From Trachythela sp. YZ-2020 (Eukaryota > Cnidaria > Anthozoa > Malacalcyonacea > Clavulariidae), in assembly GCA_016169945.1 (NCBI GenBank), contig JADLSH010000373.1, forward strand, positions 868,001 to 932,000: 64,000 nt of DNA. Direction: 5' to 3'. The notes beneath the pieces are model-generated. The model saw only the letters and a list, made by a program, of their open reading frames with translations, was not told the origin of the DNA and searched no databases. Of the stretch, positions 1-11,971 are shown one piece after another. Within the stretch, counting starts at the first letter, position 1; each line of letters starts with the position of its first letter. A program made the position numbers and the translations under genes.

Positions 1-1543
1 AAACGAAGGTCTTCCACGGCTTCCCCGGATTGAGGATCCAATAAAGCGAAATGAGACTGTCCATCCACATAACTACTAACCGGATCGGCAATCTTTTCAG
101 CGCTCGAGTGAGATTTCGAGCCAGGTTTGCTCCCATGTGGCCACTGACTAATTCCAGCCTGGGTACTGATGTATTCCGTTTAGATAACCGAGACTTCGAC
201 ACTAAGAGGCCCTTCAACTTTGCAGAATCTTGCTCGACAACTGCGATTGCTACCGTAGAACATGCCATTGTACTCGCGTCAGCAAACAAGTGGAGGTCAA
301 TAGCTTTAGTTGGCCCAGCAGGCACCAAGCTTCTCGGAACTTCAATGTCTCGCAATTGCTTCGTCCAATTGTTCCACTGCTTTGTGAGCGCAGGGGAAAC
401 TTCTGCATTCCAACTCTTGCCTTCCTCGCATGAATCTCGATATACTCGCTTCCCTTCGACTATCGTGGGTGAAATTATTCCTAACGGGTCGTAGACTCTT
501 CGCAATCTACAGAGGATAGCTCTCTTGGTCAGCTTCCCGTCTTCATTCTCTTGTACCTGAACCTTCAGAGTGTCCTCAGTTTTGTTCCAAACGTGTTATT
601 ATATCTTCCCCGGGTTGGGCATGTTTGCACTCCCAAGGCTCAACACGTTGCTCTCCCACTTGTGCACTGGAAATTTCCCACTCTCTAATATTTCGGTGGC
701 TTCTGTCTTAAATCTCTGCAGGTCTTCGACTCGGGTCCCGATCATAAACAGGTTGTCCACATACGTGTTCTCTCTGAGTATGCTCACGTTTCTTCCACCG
801 CGTCTGGTTGTTGATCATAATGATGTTCTAGTGTTGTACCTAGCATGAAGGAGCTCGCTTCTGCACCAAACAGAACGCGTGCAAAACGAAACGATTCCTC
901 TTTACCATTGACATTGAAAAGAAAACGAAAAGCGTCCGGATCCTCTTCGCTGAGACCAATTTGAAGGAATGCCTTCTCGACACCTCCTATCAGCAGGTAT
1001 GGGGACATTCACGCTCGTACTAGTATGTCCCATAACAGGGGTTGCAAAGGAGGACCGGATACATGCATTCATTTATGCTGCTTGATGTAGGTTGTGGCTT
1101 GGCGCTGGCATCAAAAACCATCCGAGTTTTTGTCGTTGTTGCATCTTGTTTAACGACAGGTTTACGAGGCATGTAAAATACCCATTCCCCAGTAGGTGTC
1201 GTAGAGGCTTTCTCTATTATGCCAGTCGCGACTTGGCCAACAATTATCTTCTCATAATCCTTGCGTAAATCTTCATCGTTCTCAAGTTTGTTCTCCACTC
1301 GCTTCAACCGTAATCTACTCTGCGCTTCATTTGTTTCACTTAAATGAGTCCCTAGAATCCAAGGAACTTTTACTTCGTATCTCATGTTCTTGTCTCGAAC
1401 AATGTTCTCCTTAAACTCTCTGTGTACATCAAGTTGGTCGTTCTCGCCCCGATCTTCTACTCCTAGTACGTCTAAACTGTAAAGTTGCTGGCAATCCTGG
1501 ACTTCCCGAGAGAACCAACACCCATCACTTGGAAACTCCCTAC
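1..1543 (-). pseudogene. BEL/Pao pol remnant: reverse transcriptase and RNase H
   Basis: Minus-strand peptides match BEL/Pao pol. At 1385-1020 is the RT entry region with TRMVFDASAK. At 1008-784 is the segment equivalent to KAFLQI...RFARVLFG. At 787-599 is YVDNLF where the catalytic YVDD box is expected, so the second aspartate of the box is already lost. From about 540 to 1 an open frame contains VYDPLG, LFADAST and VPRLELVSGHM, the RNase H start with its Asp and Glu. Frame changes near 1010 and 600 separate the pieces. No function remains. Confidence 0.8.
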
Positions 1544-1560
1544 CAACTATGGGGTCACCC

Positions 1561-1955
1561 CAGTGGCGCCGTGGCCGGGGGGGCCATGCCCCCCCCCCTA
1601 TCGTTGAAACCCTTCGGAAAATTGGAAATTGTTATGTTGTCGGAATGTTCATGGTGAAGCAAACCTGCATATACGAATGCGAAAACATGTTGATGAAATA
1701 TCGGAAATCAAACTCAGTTTACGTTTTCAGAATATAAGTTTATAGAATAGTTAATATTTCATACATATTCATAGCTAATATTTATACAATTCAACAACAT
1801 TAGGATAGATTGTCGGAATTTGCCTGTATAAACAGTATAGTCCGGAAAATTTTTTTAACCCCCCCCGTCGACAACAAAAGCAATGTTTTTTCCGAATATT
1901 GTCGGAAAATGCTGCGCTTGGCCCCCCCTAAAACATGGGACCCACGACGCCACTG
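1561..1955. mobile_element. hAT-type MITE inserted in the BEL/Pao element
   Basis: The 395-bp insert starts CAGTGGCG and ends CGCCACTG and is flanked by a perfect 8-bp direct repeat GGTCACCC (1553-1560 and 1956-1963). CAGTGGCG ends and an 8-bp duplication are the signature of hAT transposons. Runs of C near both ends extend the inverted similarity. No transposase is encoded. It interrupts the protease-RT part of the BEL/Pao pol, so it is younger than that element. Confidence 0.9.
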
Positions 1956-2068
1956 GGTCACCCGGCTCCTCCTTGTAAACTTCTTCTGTCTTAATTCGAC
2001 AATAAGTACTGTCACCAAGAATAACATGCATTTGGTAATCGTCTCCGTGTTTCATATAGAATCTCTTA

Positions 2069-3359
2069 TCAGTGACATGTCCGTATTTCGTTCGACTTTA
2101 AATCATTCAAATTTGGGCGTCTAACTGTTGTAAAGTCAGGCATTTTACTGCGTGTTAACTCGATCTTCTCGCTTGCTTTACCATCGAGTGATGTAATGGG
2201 TACTTCGAAAATGGGCATAGACTGTTTTGTAGTCCCACTTTTGTGTCCAGGTCTGGCACAATTGAAACATAATTGATTGTCAACGAAAAACTTCTTTCTT
2301 GCCTCTAATGTCACAACCGTCTTACAATCACCTCCCCAATGATCCTTCTTACAAAATATACACACAGGACTTACATGCTTACCGGTTTGTGTTTGCTTAC
2401 CACCTACCCTTGATGCGAACCAAGACCCTTCCTTACGAGTTTCTCCAGGATCCACCTTGTGTCTACTCAGCCACTTCCGGATTTCCTCAATAAGAGCTGC
2501 CATGTCCCAATTCTCCCAGTTTTTATCCGTACGTACAAGATCTGGCTTCACTTGTGGTAATTTATTCACAGTCGTCACGACAAACCCTTTCAACATATCA
2601 GCTTCGCCCAGTGTTAACAACGCATCATAGTTCCTACTTAATGCTTCGTAAAACTCTCGGAACCTCGTGTAATTATATCCTTTGACAACGGGCAGATTAA
2701 CGATTTCATCTACATGGGCACTCACTACTAATTTCGTCTGTCCGTACTCCTTTTTTAGCCTGTCGCAAGCTGTTTGTATCCAACTTCGCGGGGTTTTAAA
2801 TTTGCAATCTTATCCCTGACCTTTTGACACACCATTTCTAATAGCTACCCAAATTTCTCCTCGTCTTTGATTGGTTTTTCATGTACTTGTGCCAAGAATA
2901 TGTTCTCGAAACGTACCCAATCCGTTGGCGTTCCCTTGAACGGTGTGATTTCGACAGCAATTTCGCTGTTGTTGCCCGGATCGATTTCTCCATTTCCATC
3001 TTTCTTTGCGTCATACGTAGCTCAGCTTCTAGTTTCTCCTCCCATAATTTCCTTTCGTGCTCTTCTTGTCTCACGCGAAGTTCCGCCATTCGCCTTTCGT
3101 GTTGTTGTTGTCGTTTTCCCTCTACTTCCGATTGTTGTCGCTCGGATTCCCGCTCTAAATCCTCGTGTTTCCCTTTTATTTCCCACGTTAATTTCTCTTG
3201 GTCTTGAACCAACGATAAATACATAGATCTAACGTCTTTCTTCCACTGTTTAACTGCACGAGGTGACGTACCGTGGTCAAGTTTCATTTCCTCTGTCTGT
3301 GCTATTATATCCGTCAATTTGTTGATTATTTGTTCCGTTCGCTTGTTCAAAATATCCAC
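2069..3359 (-). pseudogene. BEL/Pao gag remnant (coiled coil plus CCHC knuckles)
   Basis: Two consecutive open stretches in different frames (3359-2838 and 2725-2069) make up the gag. The first is rich in E, K, Q and R and should form a coiled coil. The second carries two cysteine-histidine clusters, CIFCKKDHWGGDC and CFNCARPGHK, typical of retroelement nucleocapsid zinc knuckles, although the second cluster lacks its final cysteine (SGTT follows). A frame change between 2838 and 2725 breaks the gene. The same layout is seen in the younger element at 56.2-57.8 kb, which supports the assignment. Confidence 0.8.
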
Positions 3360-3581
3360 TTCATTGTAATCCTTATTTTCGATTAACTCGCCTGCTTCTT
3401 CTAATAAATATTTTAGTTTCGAAATCTCCTTATTATTTTATTAATTTCATCTTCGAGCTTCTTTTCATCTTCGTTTTATTTGAGTCCCTTCGTCAGACTC
3501 GTCGCCCATATTGTCGTTTTAATCTCACACTATAAATCGTATTTTGTCGATGTTTTCCTCACAATTCTCGCAATAAACCTT

Positions 3582-3604
3582 GAATTATCCTGGTCACGGC
3601 ACCA
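3582..3604 (-). other. Primer-binding site of the BEL/Pao element
   Basis: On the minus strand this reads TGGTGCCGTGACCAGGAT and lies just inside the expected 5' LTR end. A TGG-starting sequence complementary to a tRNA 3' end at this place is the usual minus-strand primer site of BEL/Pao elements. It fixes the inner edge of the 5' LTR at about 3606-3609. Confidence 0.6.
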
Positions 3605-3608
3605 CAAA

Positions 3609-5952
3609 TGTACCGAATCAACGGCACACCCCCAAATATATATGAATAACTCAACACTCAACCCTTTTGGATTTTAATTTCTCTCAATATCAACTCGAAA
3701 AATTCACGTTTTATTCTTCCGAGTTCCGAGTTCCCAGAATATAGTTCGAGTTCCAAGTACTAAATTGACTACACTACTTCCGGTTTTGCGTAACTACTAT
3801 ATATAACTACTCGTAAACGGTCCGATGAGTCCGTACATTTGTAGAAACTTGTTAAGTTTGGAAAAGTATGGTATAAAACGAGGTCCTGTATGTATACCGC
3901 AAATCTCCAAATATAAGCCATTATGGGCTTATATTTGTTTATAAGCATTTTTGGTAGGCTTATACACAGGGTAGTCAAACGAAAAATAGGACTGGTCTAA
4001 GTTTGCCGCAGATTAATTAAACGTTGTTCCACTCGTTTATAATGTAGGCTATGTTCGTAAAACAGATTAATTGCAATTGCAGTTTGAATTGCTTTATGGT
4101 GGCAATGTTATATTCCATATTTTATCGAGAGAAAATAAACGGGCCATTGCTTTGTTTCCGAACATATAAGCTCATGGGCTTATATAGCGGAAGGCTAGGG
4201 AAGTTTATATTTTGAAACGAACAAAGTGTATATATAGGCAAGATGGTAGGCATATATGCACAGATGCGGACTTATATACTCGAAAGCCTTAAGGCCCAGA
4301 CAGACTGAACGCGATTCTACAACGCGGCGCGATTTTTCGATTTTCACTGACATATAACTTTGATCCTGTTTTATGTTTTTCAAATATTCCACAGCGCTAT
4401 AACAGTTTGAGTTATTTAGGATAATTTAGGCATGGCAATTGTTTCCGAAGAACGAGTGGAACGTTATTCTGCCGGTAGGATTGGGCAGATTGCTGTGAAC
4501 TGATATGATGTAAAAAGTCACATCTCGAGCCTTTCAAGCAGTGACCCTTCTTTTGTAAAAAGGGGCATGGTGTACGATGTTTAGGTTTTGAGGCATTATT
4601 AAATTGTGGATCCTTTGGTACATTAGTATGGTTTCGGGAGGAAGTGTCATCGATCTATATTAGGAGTGTTAATATCATTAGTCGCTTCATTGATTTCACT
4701 ATGTTCACTGGAGGAAGTGCCATTGACAGTTCAAAATGTGGTGTGTGGGGATGCATGCAGTACATAAAAAATCCCCATTAATCATCCCCTTTGGCAAGAC
4801 TAAGGATCATCCTTCAATTTTGGATTCAATTTTTTGCGCTGGATTGAATATAACTAATATATCACGTCAATCTATTGATATTTGACTGATCAAAATATCA
4901 ATTTGCCTTCTAGAATCTCTTAAAGGATTAGTGTCAGGGTCATGCATTGCGGGATTTTGCCATTGTTTTTATAGTATCCAACAGCAACTAATAACGATAA
5001 AAATACTTTGTTTGGTACATTTCCAATAAAAATCAGGATTCTCAAAGGATGGTATAAATATATGACGGATTGTAAAATCTTTTCCAAATCTTCTTATCTA
5101 GTCGGCCCGAAAAATGGCCGCCTGACACTATTAACTCTTTTGCACCCGTCCCTATCAAATTTCGTTCGAATTCGAACGATGTGTATTTTTGTCTCTATGG
5201 CAACTTGTGCACGGGGGAAAGAGGACTATATTTTTTATAGCTGGATAGCCAATAGCATTACAAATATATAAATACTAATTTTTGATTGGCTGCTACTGAA
5301 TAATATGCATAGTTTATGCAAATTGCGAACTGAACATTGCGTGCATTGAATCCAAGATGGTGTCTTCCAGGGGCGGACTGGCAACTAACCGGGCCTCGGT
5401 CAGGAATAAAATCCGGGCCGATGTACGTTAATACGTTAATTTTACATAAAATTACGTGAGGTTAGTTTCACATATTTGTAAACAATAATTCCCATCACTA
5501 TTGTGCAACACTAAGGTAATTATCTCACTTGTTTGTGATTTAGATTGCTACTTTCTACTTTAGCAATGCCAAAAGTGTTCACTAAATTAATTAGGGATAT
5601 TATTTTGTACAAGATATTTCTTTTAGAAAACAAAATCAATTTATCACACCAATCATGATATACAGCCCATACTTAGGCTACTTAGCATGTGCTAGCTGTA
5701 AGAATTGTGAGTGTATCTCGGGGAAACGCGCCAAAACAGTTGAATTGTAACAAATCTTCTTTTTACCTGTTTGAGGCAGAAGCCCGAACAGGGTCAAGAA
5801 AATGCTCTAAATTTGCTGTTTTTGGACAAAAAGGATGGAAAACATGAAATTCTGTGCATCCCCCACCCTACCAAAGCTTTTCCTCCTTTTACTAATTTTG
5901 TACATGAAACGAAATCGTGATGATAGAGACCGCGAATCATCAGTTTTAGAGG
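3609..5952. other. Presumed 5' LTR, then non-coding DNA with short palindromes
   Basis: The first few hundred bases should be the BEL/Pao 5' LTR, but its outer border is unknown. Two imperfectly related palindromes with TATAAGCC-like stems sit at 3909-3936 and 4164-4185. At 5368 a CAGGGGCGGACTGG sequence looks like a hAT transposon end, but I found no matching partner end nearby. No exon with convincing coding sequence was found. Confidence 0.4.
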
Positions 5953-5957
5953 ATAGG

Positions 5958-6031
5958 TATATATAGGCATTCGCTTTAGAAATCCTTATATATAATCCTA
6001 ATATATATAGGCATTCGCTTTAGAAATCCTT
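5958..6031. repeat. 45-bp tandem duplication
   Basis: A 27-base core beginning ATATAGGCATTCGCTTTAG occurs at 5960 and again at 6005 with no differences over the core. This is a recent two-copy tandem duplication in a TA-rich setting, just downstream of the last RNF213-like exon on the minus strand. Confidence 0.85.
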
Positions 6032-6265
6032 CCAAAAGTATATTGGTGTTGCCATCATAAGTGATTCTAGAAAGCAAAACGGTTGGTTATTTTGATCAGT
6101 CAAATACCAATTAATGTATTGACATGATACGATAGTCACTCCATCCAATATAAAAACTTGAAACATCCATTAGAACAAACGTAGTAATACAAAATATAAT
6201 GGGCGCCATCCTGTATAACATATATAATATTATATACATTATCCTTACAAATAGATATAGCATAC

Positions 6266-6573
6266 CTGAAGTGAAGTTGCTGCAGAAGTCGATAAAACAT
6301 TTCAGTTGGTTTGTTAATGTGAAAAAAGCCTTCAGTTCAGAAAGTCGTCGTGAAAAAGAAATTTTTATCACTACTGCGTCGTTTTGTGGACCATGGTTCG
6401 TTTGGTGTATCTCACCCAGCTTCAAAAATTGATTGGAATGTTTTTCTAATATTTTCAATGTTGCAACTGTAACACTCCCATCCTTGACAGAATTTATTAG
6501 ATTAGCAAGGCACGACTCTGCACGGGCCATCATGAATCCACAGTCACCCTCCTGTGTTAATTCATCTTTACTG
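6266..6573 (-). CDS. RNF213: RNF213-like exon, stalk helices
   Basis: The acceptor is GTTCCAG before 6573 and the donor is GTATGC after 6266. The open frame of about 102 codons contains ARAESCLANLINSVKDGSV and KCFIDFCSNFTS. An acidic/polar helical stretch with a GSVTVATL-like strand followed by FLKL is the pattern I know from the RNF213 stalk before the AAA+ core. It begins with the third base of a codon and ends in phase 1. The exon at 26878 also leaves one base, so a small exon must lie between them. Confidence 0.6.
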
Positions 6574-6660
6574 CTGGAACAGCTCCCTTTAAAAATAGAA
6601 AAAAACTGAACTGTAGAATGGATGCCTTCTTACGTTAATCAATAACATTGCTGGTTTAAG

Positions 6661-6743
6661 TAAATGAATGCAAAGCCCAGTCGAATTGCATTCACGACCC
6701 AACGTTTCATGAGTGCAATTCGACCGGGCTTTACATTCATTTT
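6661..6743. repeat. Short fold-back hairpin
   Basis: Two 32-base arms (6662-6692 and 6712-6743) are inverted copies differing at about three positions, around a loop of about 20 bases. The arms contain AAAGCCC and GTCGAATTGCA. It lies in the intron just upstream of the 6573 exon. It may be a fold-back element or the remnant of a MITE; no target duplication was found. Confidence 0.8.
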
Positions 6744-6995
6744 CCTCAACCAGAGTATCGAGCGAAAACATGAATGATATTAAACCTGGTTGCCGTGAAC
6801 GAGCAAACCTTAAGTCGCTGGATGTGTCTTTTACTGAATTTGACCCCTGCAAAATGCAACTTCCGTTTTATATAATTTTGCCTCAGGTGCATGTACACTG
6901 AGGGAATTTTGAAAAATAATCAAAATCGATAAACGAAATGAAATAACGGACATATAACCAAGTCCTCTGATCAATTAAATTACGACAAAAAATAA

Positions 6996-7639
6996 TAGTG
7001 CATCAAAAAAAGGTAATCCAACTTTGGCATGCTATCGCGCGCATATTTAGTTTATAGATTTTCTTTTTTTACACAAATAACGATCAGGCTTTTAGCTGTC
7101 AAATGACACCTTTTTTGTATCACTGCAATTAATAATGGCCAAATACAATCCGATGAAAAAAGAGCGAGTGGTCGAAATAACCGACCATTTGCCCAAACTA
7201 ATGGTTGCCTTTTTGTGAAACGTTCAGCATTGCCAGTTCAGTCTACAAACTTCTTGTTTTTTAAAATGTTTTAACCACGAAATTTCGTTGTTAAATCGCG
7301 ATTTGAACCTTCTTTAAATTTACCAAGACTTGATAAATAACCCATGGGGGTTATGTCATCTTTATTAAAATTCTTAAATTTGAATCCGAAATGAGAATAA
7401 TTTCAATAAGCAAACAATAGCTTTGCACTCAACTCCCAATGGTGGCAAAATGCGTTTTCGACCCGCAATTTTTAATCGTATCATATTTGGCCATTTTTGA
7501 TCGCAATGCTACAAAAAAGGTACCACTTGACAGCTAAAATATTAATCTTTATGAAAAAAGTAATCAATAAACTAAATAATAAACGCACGATAATATGCTA
7601 AATTACCTTTTTGGATTACCTTTTTTATTATACGCCCTG
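6996..7639. mobile_element. MITE with long inverted repeats (family A/B/C, copy A)
   Basis: The left end reads ATCAAAAAAAGGTAATCCAA and the right end is its inverse, ending CGCCCTG followed by TA. Inside both ends is TTTTAGCTGTCAAATGACAC or its inverse. Two relatives occur at 27705 and 46785. TA targets and CAGGG ends suggest a Tc1/mariner-like origin. The left tip is eroded. No coding capacity. Confidence 0.75.
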
Positions 7640-9161
7640 TACAGCGAACCTGTATAATATATTTTATATACATTCAAGCTCTATTCTCGTTTCTGATTGG
7701 TCAAAAATCCCCGGATAATTTTCAATATCCGGTTGTTCTCACGTTACTTCCGCTGCTGACGTCATCAGCGTGGAATAATAGTTTTCTTGGATCGAACTTC
7801 GATCCAAAAATCTATTACTGGACGTTGCGACTGCACCAAAAGGCCATGAAACAATAGAAAACCATCTTCAACAAGTATTTATTGTTTTATTAAATGTTAA
7901 ATTATTGTTTTTGCATCTTTCCCACCAGCCGCAAGTCATTTTAATGTATAATAAAAGAATTATTGGATTCGGCTTACGCAAATATCAAGAGTTATTCAGA
8001 CCTCGGTCAATGTTATCCGCCTTAGCTTTGCAAAATGTTAAAATTATATCTATGTTGCCTATAGCTTCTCAGCTAAAGTTTCAGCAATACATTTAATTTC
8101 GGCAGTAAATTAAACCACCCACCCGGCCCCCGCACCCGGATTGGCGGGGTATTAGATGGGAGTTTGCTGTGATTCAATACCCTGGAACGTTCAGCCGGGG
8201 CATTCAATTACAATAGCGAGACTAATGGAACCACTGATATTAGATCAGTGAATAGAACAGGACCACCACTTGATTACCATTATATAAACAAAAAGATATA
8301 TAATGCTGACCGGGCCATTAAACAGTTTTTGAAGAAAGAGAATGTGTGCAGGGTACAGGGTTTATGACTAGTGCATTAGTTTAAATGTGCAGGTGCAGTA
8401 TAACAATCGCCATATTCTCGCTAATGGCTTGCAACAATAATGTATATGGAAATTCTTACCAAATTCATGCTTTTTATGTTTCCCGCAAAACTTTGGCTAA
8501 TATAATCTTTAATGCGGTTTTCTTATTTTCCGTTTTGATTCTTTAAAGACACACAGTCACCCTTTGAGCGATGTTATTTAGTCACCGATGATTACGATTC
8601 AATGATGCAGTCGTACTGCTCAGTTTTGAATTTGATTTAAAGCTTATAAACGATTCTAAGACAAACAAATACACAAAATTTAAATTGTAAGAGAGAGAAA
8701 TAGACAAAATTTACTTGCACAAAATAACATCGTTCAAAAGGTGACTGCGCCTTAAATAGAAATCGTCTGATTGATGTATTTTTTCACGTGATTGCTTTAA
8801 CCTTTTTGTTCTTTCACGTACCTTATCGTGAACTTCATAACAGCCTTTGCTCGACAGGTCGGAAACCCGCGTCAGGTTATGGCGGATTGTCAGGAGTAGA
8901 ATGAGCGATATTTTAATATCAAAGCAAAAATAGTTTGAAGAAAAAAACAGTGAATCGAATTTTTTCGAATGTATATTTCGTAAATTATCCTCTTATATAT
9001 TCTAGTCAAAATACAAGAACCTTTCCGGTTCTGTAACTTGTTTTGCATTTCATTAATACCGCGTGACTAACTGCCAATCATAGAAACGAGTTCTGTTATT
9101 CTGTAGCGATTACAGAAGAAATCACGAGTTATCAAATAAAAGTCGAATACGCGGAACAAAA
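7640..9161. other. Intronic DNA without recognised genes
   Basis: AT-rich sequence inside the 20-kb RNF213-like intron. Apart from the small fold-back element at 8554-8747 I see no coding exon, RNA gene or further repeat with clear borders. Confidence 0.5.
8554..8747. mobile_element. Short inverted-repeat MITE, CAGTCACC ends
   Basis: The sequence begins CAGTCACCCTTTGAGCGATG and ends with a close inverse, CATCGTTCAAAAGGTGACTG. The arms of about 26 bases differ at a few places and enclose about 140 bp of AT-rich DNA. CAG...CTG ends recall hAT elements, but the flanking 8 bases do not match, so the family is open. Confidence 0.65.
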
Positions 9162-10055
9162 ATGGATACCTTTTTAGTTGAACGTGTCGAACGTGCATAA
9201 CGGAAACTATAATTTCACGAACTTAGTAGCAGATATTGTTAGACGATGTTCTTTGCTATCGTATTTAACAATGACTACAATGCGTTTGAGATACTTGGAT
9301 GATGAAGGAAATTATGCGGTCAATATCAACTTCAGAGACGAGAGTATAGATTTCAAGACATGTGGACTAACGCAGTTCAAGTTGAAACTAGAGAGTACAA
9401 CGGATTAAACTGAAAGCATGCGAACTTATACCGTCATCACCGTATATTACTAATGCAACTAACGCAACTGCTACGAAAAGTACACTGCCAACCATGCCGC
9501 AAACCATCCGAAAACATCTTGACATAGGCACGGTAAGTCAGAGTAAACACTATTTGTGATATTTTGCATCTATAAGTATAAATACGAGTCTACGCTTTAG
9601 GTCACTCTGATAAATATCACATTCTTACTTGTTACACCCATAATCAATTGTTCAAGAGAAACTAGAGTAGATCTAAGAAGGTTCCTCATTTTGCACAGAT
9701 AAGAATTGATAAATATATAGATATGTATAAACGTGGTCATTGTGTATTAAAATAGACCTTTATTTAGGTTAAACCACTCGTTATAAATGTCTCAAAGCAT
9801 GATTATATAAAAGGAAACAGAAATATACTGAAGTGATGGAAGATTCTGGCAAGACATTTAATGCAATAATTGTAATATTTTTTTCGTCATATATTTTTAA
9901 CAGAAATCACTGCTGTCTCATGGTAAAAACGACGAATACGAACCACTAAACTATGATGAACTCGATGATGAACTCGATGATGAACTCGATGACGAACTCG
10001 ATGATGAATGGGTAATAATATTATTTTGTTTGTTTTTGCTCTTCCAGATGAAATA
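9162..10055 (+). pseudogene. PB1-domain gene remnant, three exons, cut by a BEL/Pao insertion
   Basis: An ATG at 9162 starts a reading that continues as a PB1-like fold: MRLRYLDDEGNYAVNINF is an OPCA-type motif (YxDxxG...). To follow the protein the frame must change three times before 9410, each by a single base, and the last part reads IKLKACELIPSSPYI. It ends at a good donor (GTAAGT at 9533). Exon two is 9904-10011, in phase, and encodes four DDEL-type repeats. A third acceptor (CTTCCAG, exon from 10048) is followed after eight bases by the BEL/Pao element. Single-base indels indicate a pseudogene, or sequence errors. PB1 domains mediate protein-protein pairing in NBR1, p62 and kinases; which family this was cannot be said. 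Confidence 0.5.
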
Positions 10056-10382
10056 TGTTTCCTTAGTTCACTATTTGATACACAACGATGGAACGTAGGA
10101 TTTTCAGGATTTATTTGGTATAAATTAATCTGAAGCTAAAATACAAATACAGACAAATTTACGATATATCCTTAGAAATTAAAGTTCAAAATAAAGAAAT
10201 AATGTAGAAAATAATTAAATATGCTCACATTGTCCAACTACGTTCGTCCTTTTAACAAATAATAACAAATTAAACAACATAAACCTCTAAATATACATAA
10301 TCAGTTCAAAACGCATGTTTGGCAGTGGCCGCCATCTTTGTTTTTCTGACAACTAGTGCCAGTCCCTTAAGTTAACGCAACA
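10056..10382 (-). repeat. 3' LTR of the BEL/Pao element
   Basis: On the minus strand it starts TGTTGCGTTAAC and ends in CA. A purine-rich CCCGGGGGTA tract lies directly upstream as the polypurine tract. It matches 15741-16065 almost throughout. On the minus strand it contains AAGATGGCGGC, a perfect YY1-type site, which may be part of the LTR promoter. Confidence 0.9.
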
Positions 10383-11947
10383 TACCCCCGGGCAATGGGA
10401 GAATCCCATTCTAACTTCCGTATCCCAGCCTTCGGCAGGATAAACAACACAAAGTTTGGTGATTGGACGTCTGTAAGTTCCGGAAGCTGTCTTCACTACT
10501 GCATTTCTAACCAATCCGTCATCACCTGCAAACACTTGAATAACTCTACCCGTCTGCCAGTTTCCGCGAACTGCGTTAGGATCAGCGACGAGGACCCAAT
10601 CATCCACGTTAACATTTCTGCATTTCTGTTTCCATTTTTTTCTTGGCACCAAATGAGGCAGTACTTCGACAGACTATTTCTTCCAGAACGAGTCGATGAT
10701 CCTTTGACAGAATTCAAACCGGTGACGTGGGTTCTTAGTTTCGCGAAACGGTCCTTGCGGAACAGCGTTGGTAGCTCTGCCTAGGAGAATATCATTAGGA
10801 CAAAGATATGCTCCGTCATCTGGATCTTGCGACAGCTTACCAATAGGACGTTGATTCAGGAGATTAGCTACTTCTAAATTAGCTACTTCTAAAAGACACA
10901 TGTATAATTCGAACGGCGTCAATAAAGTGTCTCCAATTGCTTTCTTAAGAGCTAACTTGCAGGACTTTACCATTGATTCCGAACATCCATTCTGGTGAGG
11001 GGCAAGAGGTGTCGTAAACTGCCAGGTTATTCCTCTGTCGGCACAGTACTCTTTTAACTTGTTCTTGTCCCATCCTTCAATCATTGCTCTAAGCTCATTC
11101 TCAGCTCCAACCATTTGAAGTCCGTTATCGGACAGCATCAACTTCGGATAACCTGTATAAGAGAAGAATCTTCTCAGAACTTGGAGGAACTCCATCGCGC
11201 TTGCGTCCACGGCAACTTCACAATGAACTGCCCTGGTGTTCATGCACGTAAATAAAACTCCATAATGTTTTGTCGTTTTGTTCCTTCCGATCTTGACCTT
11301 TATTGGACCAAAATAGTCACAGGAGATATTCATGAACGGTGGTGTATAGGGTTTAAGGCGTGATTCTGCTAAGTTGGCCATGAATTGACTTTCCACATTT
11401 TTTTGCAGAAAGTGCATCGACTTTTCTCGGCTTTGGCGACGTCCTGTGCTCTGATCACCCAATATCTTCTTCGGGTTCTTGCTCTGGTAGTATCAACGCC
11501 TGAGTGGGTGGTTTGGTGGGCATGGCAAGTGACGAGAACCGAGATCCAATGTTTTCGGGGCAGTAGGGCTGGTCGTTTGCTCTCATACGAAACAAGTCGT
11601 GGGTTGACGCGACCACCAACTCGGATGATACCCCTTGCATCCACGAATGGGGTCAGGGTCTTGAAATCTCCCTTATTCATTCGCTTAACAAGGTCGATTT
11701 GAGCATTCTTTAACCAATATTCTTCGGCGCTTTCAATTTCGCTGGACTTAAGAGGGCCTTCGTACGTGGGCAAGTCCTTGTTGCGGGATAACTTTGCACG
11801 GACATTAAAGCAGAATCGAAGGATATAAGCGGTGGTTCGAAGAAGACGTTTCCAGGACGAGAACTTGGCGCAATCGATTATTGGCTCCAGGATATTAATC
11901 GCACATGTAACAGTGACTTTTCTCCTTTCTTTATTGACTTCTTTCAT
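10353..11947 (-). pseudogene. BEL/Pao integrase
   Basis: The frame 11947-11369 carries the HHCC zinc-binding domain (CHAHQTTHSG...CTFCKK). The frame 11462-10674 holds the DDE core: Asp in NISCDYFGP, Asp in LMLSDNG and Glu in HQNGCSESMVK. The frame 10652-10353 is the C-terminal tail (WVLVADPNAVRGNWQTGRV) found at the end of BEL/Pao pol proteins. Two frame changes separate the parts; the three catalytic residues themselves are present. Confidence 0.82.
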
Positions 11948-11971
11948 ATTAGGTATGCCTCGTTGGGTTGG

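Larger units (their letters stand above)
1..3660 (-). mobile_element. Decayed BEL/Pao LTR retrotransposon, 3' end outside the window
   Basis: Read on the minus strand, the stretch shows in order a primer-binding site, a coiled-coil gag region, CCHC knuckles, a protease-to-RT linker, reverse transcriptase and the start of the RNase H domain, which runs off the left edge. This order and the motif wording are those of BEL/Pao elements. Frames change several times and a hAT MITE sits inside it, so the copy is dead. The 5' LTR should begin near 3609 and run rightwards, but its outer end cannot be fixed because the partner LTR is outside the window. It lies downstream of the last RNF213-like exon seen, so it is probably in a further intron of that gene. 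Confidence 0.85.

Noticed and set aside
3818..3852. Hammerhead ribozyme-like core (CCGATGAG...GAAAC)
   Set aside because: The conserved CTGATGA is CCGATGA here and the stem between the two core pieces does not pair properly.
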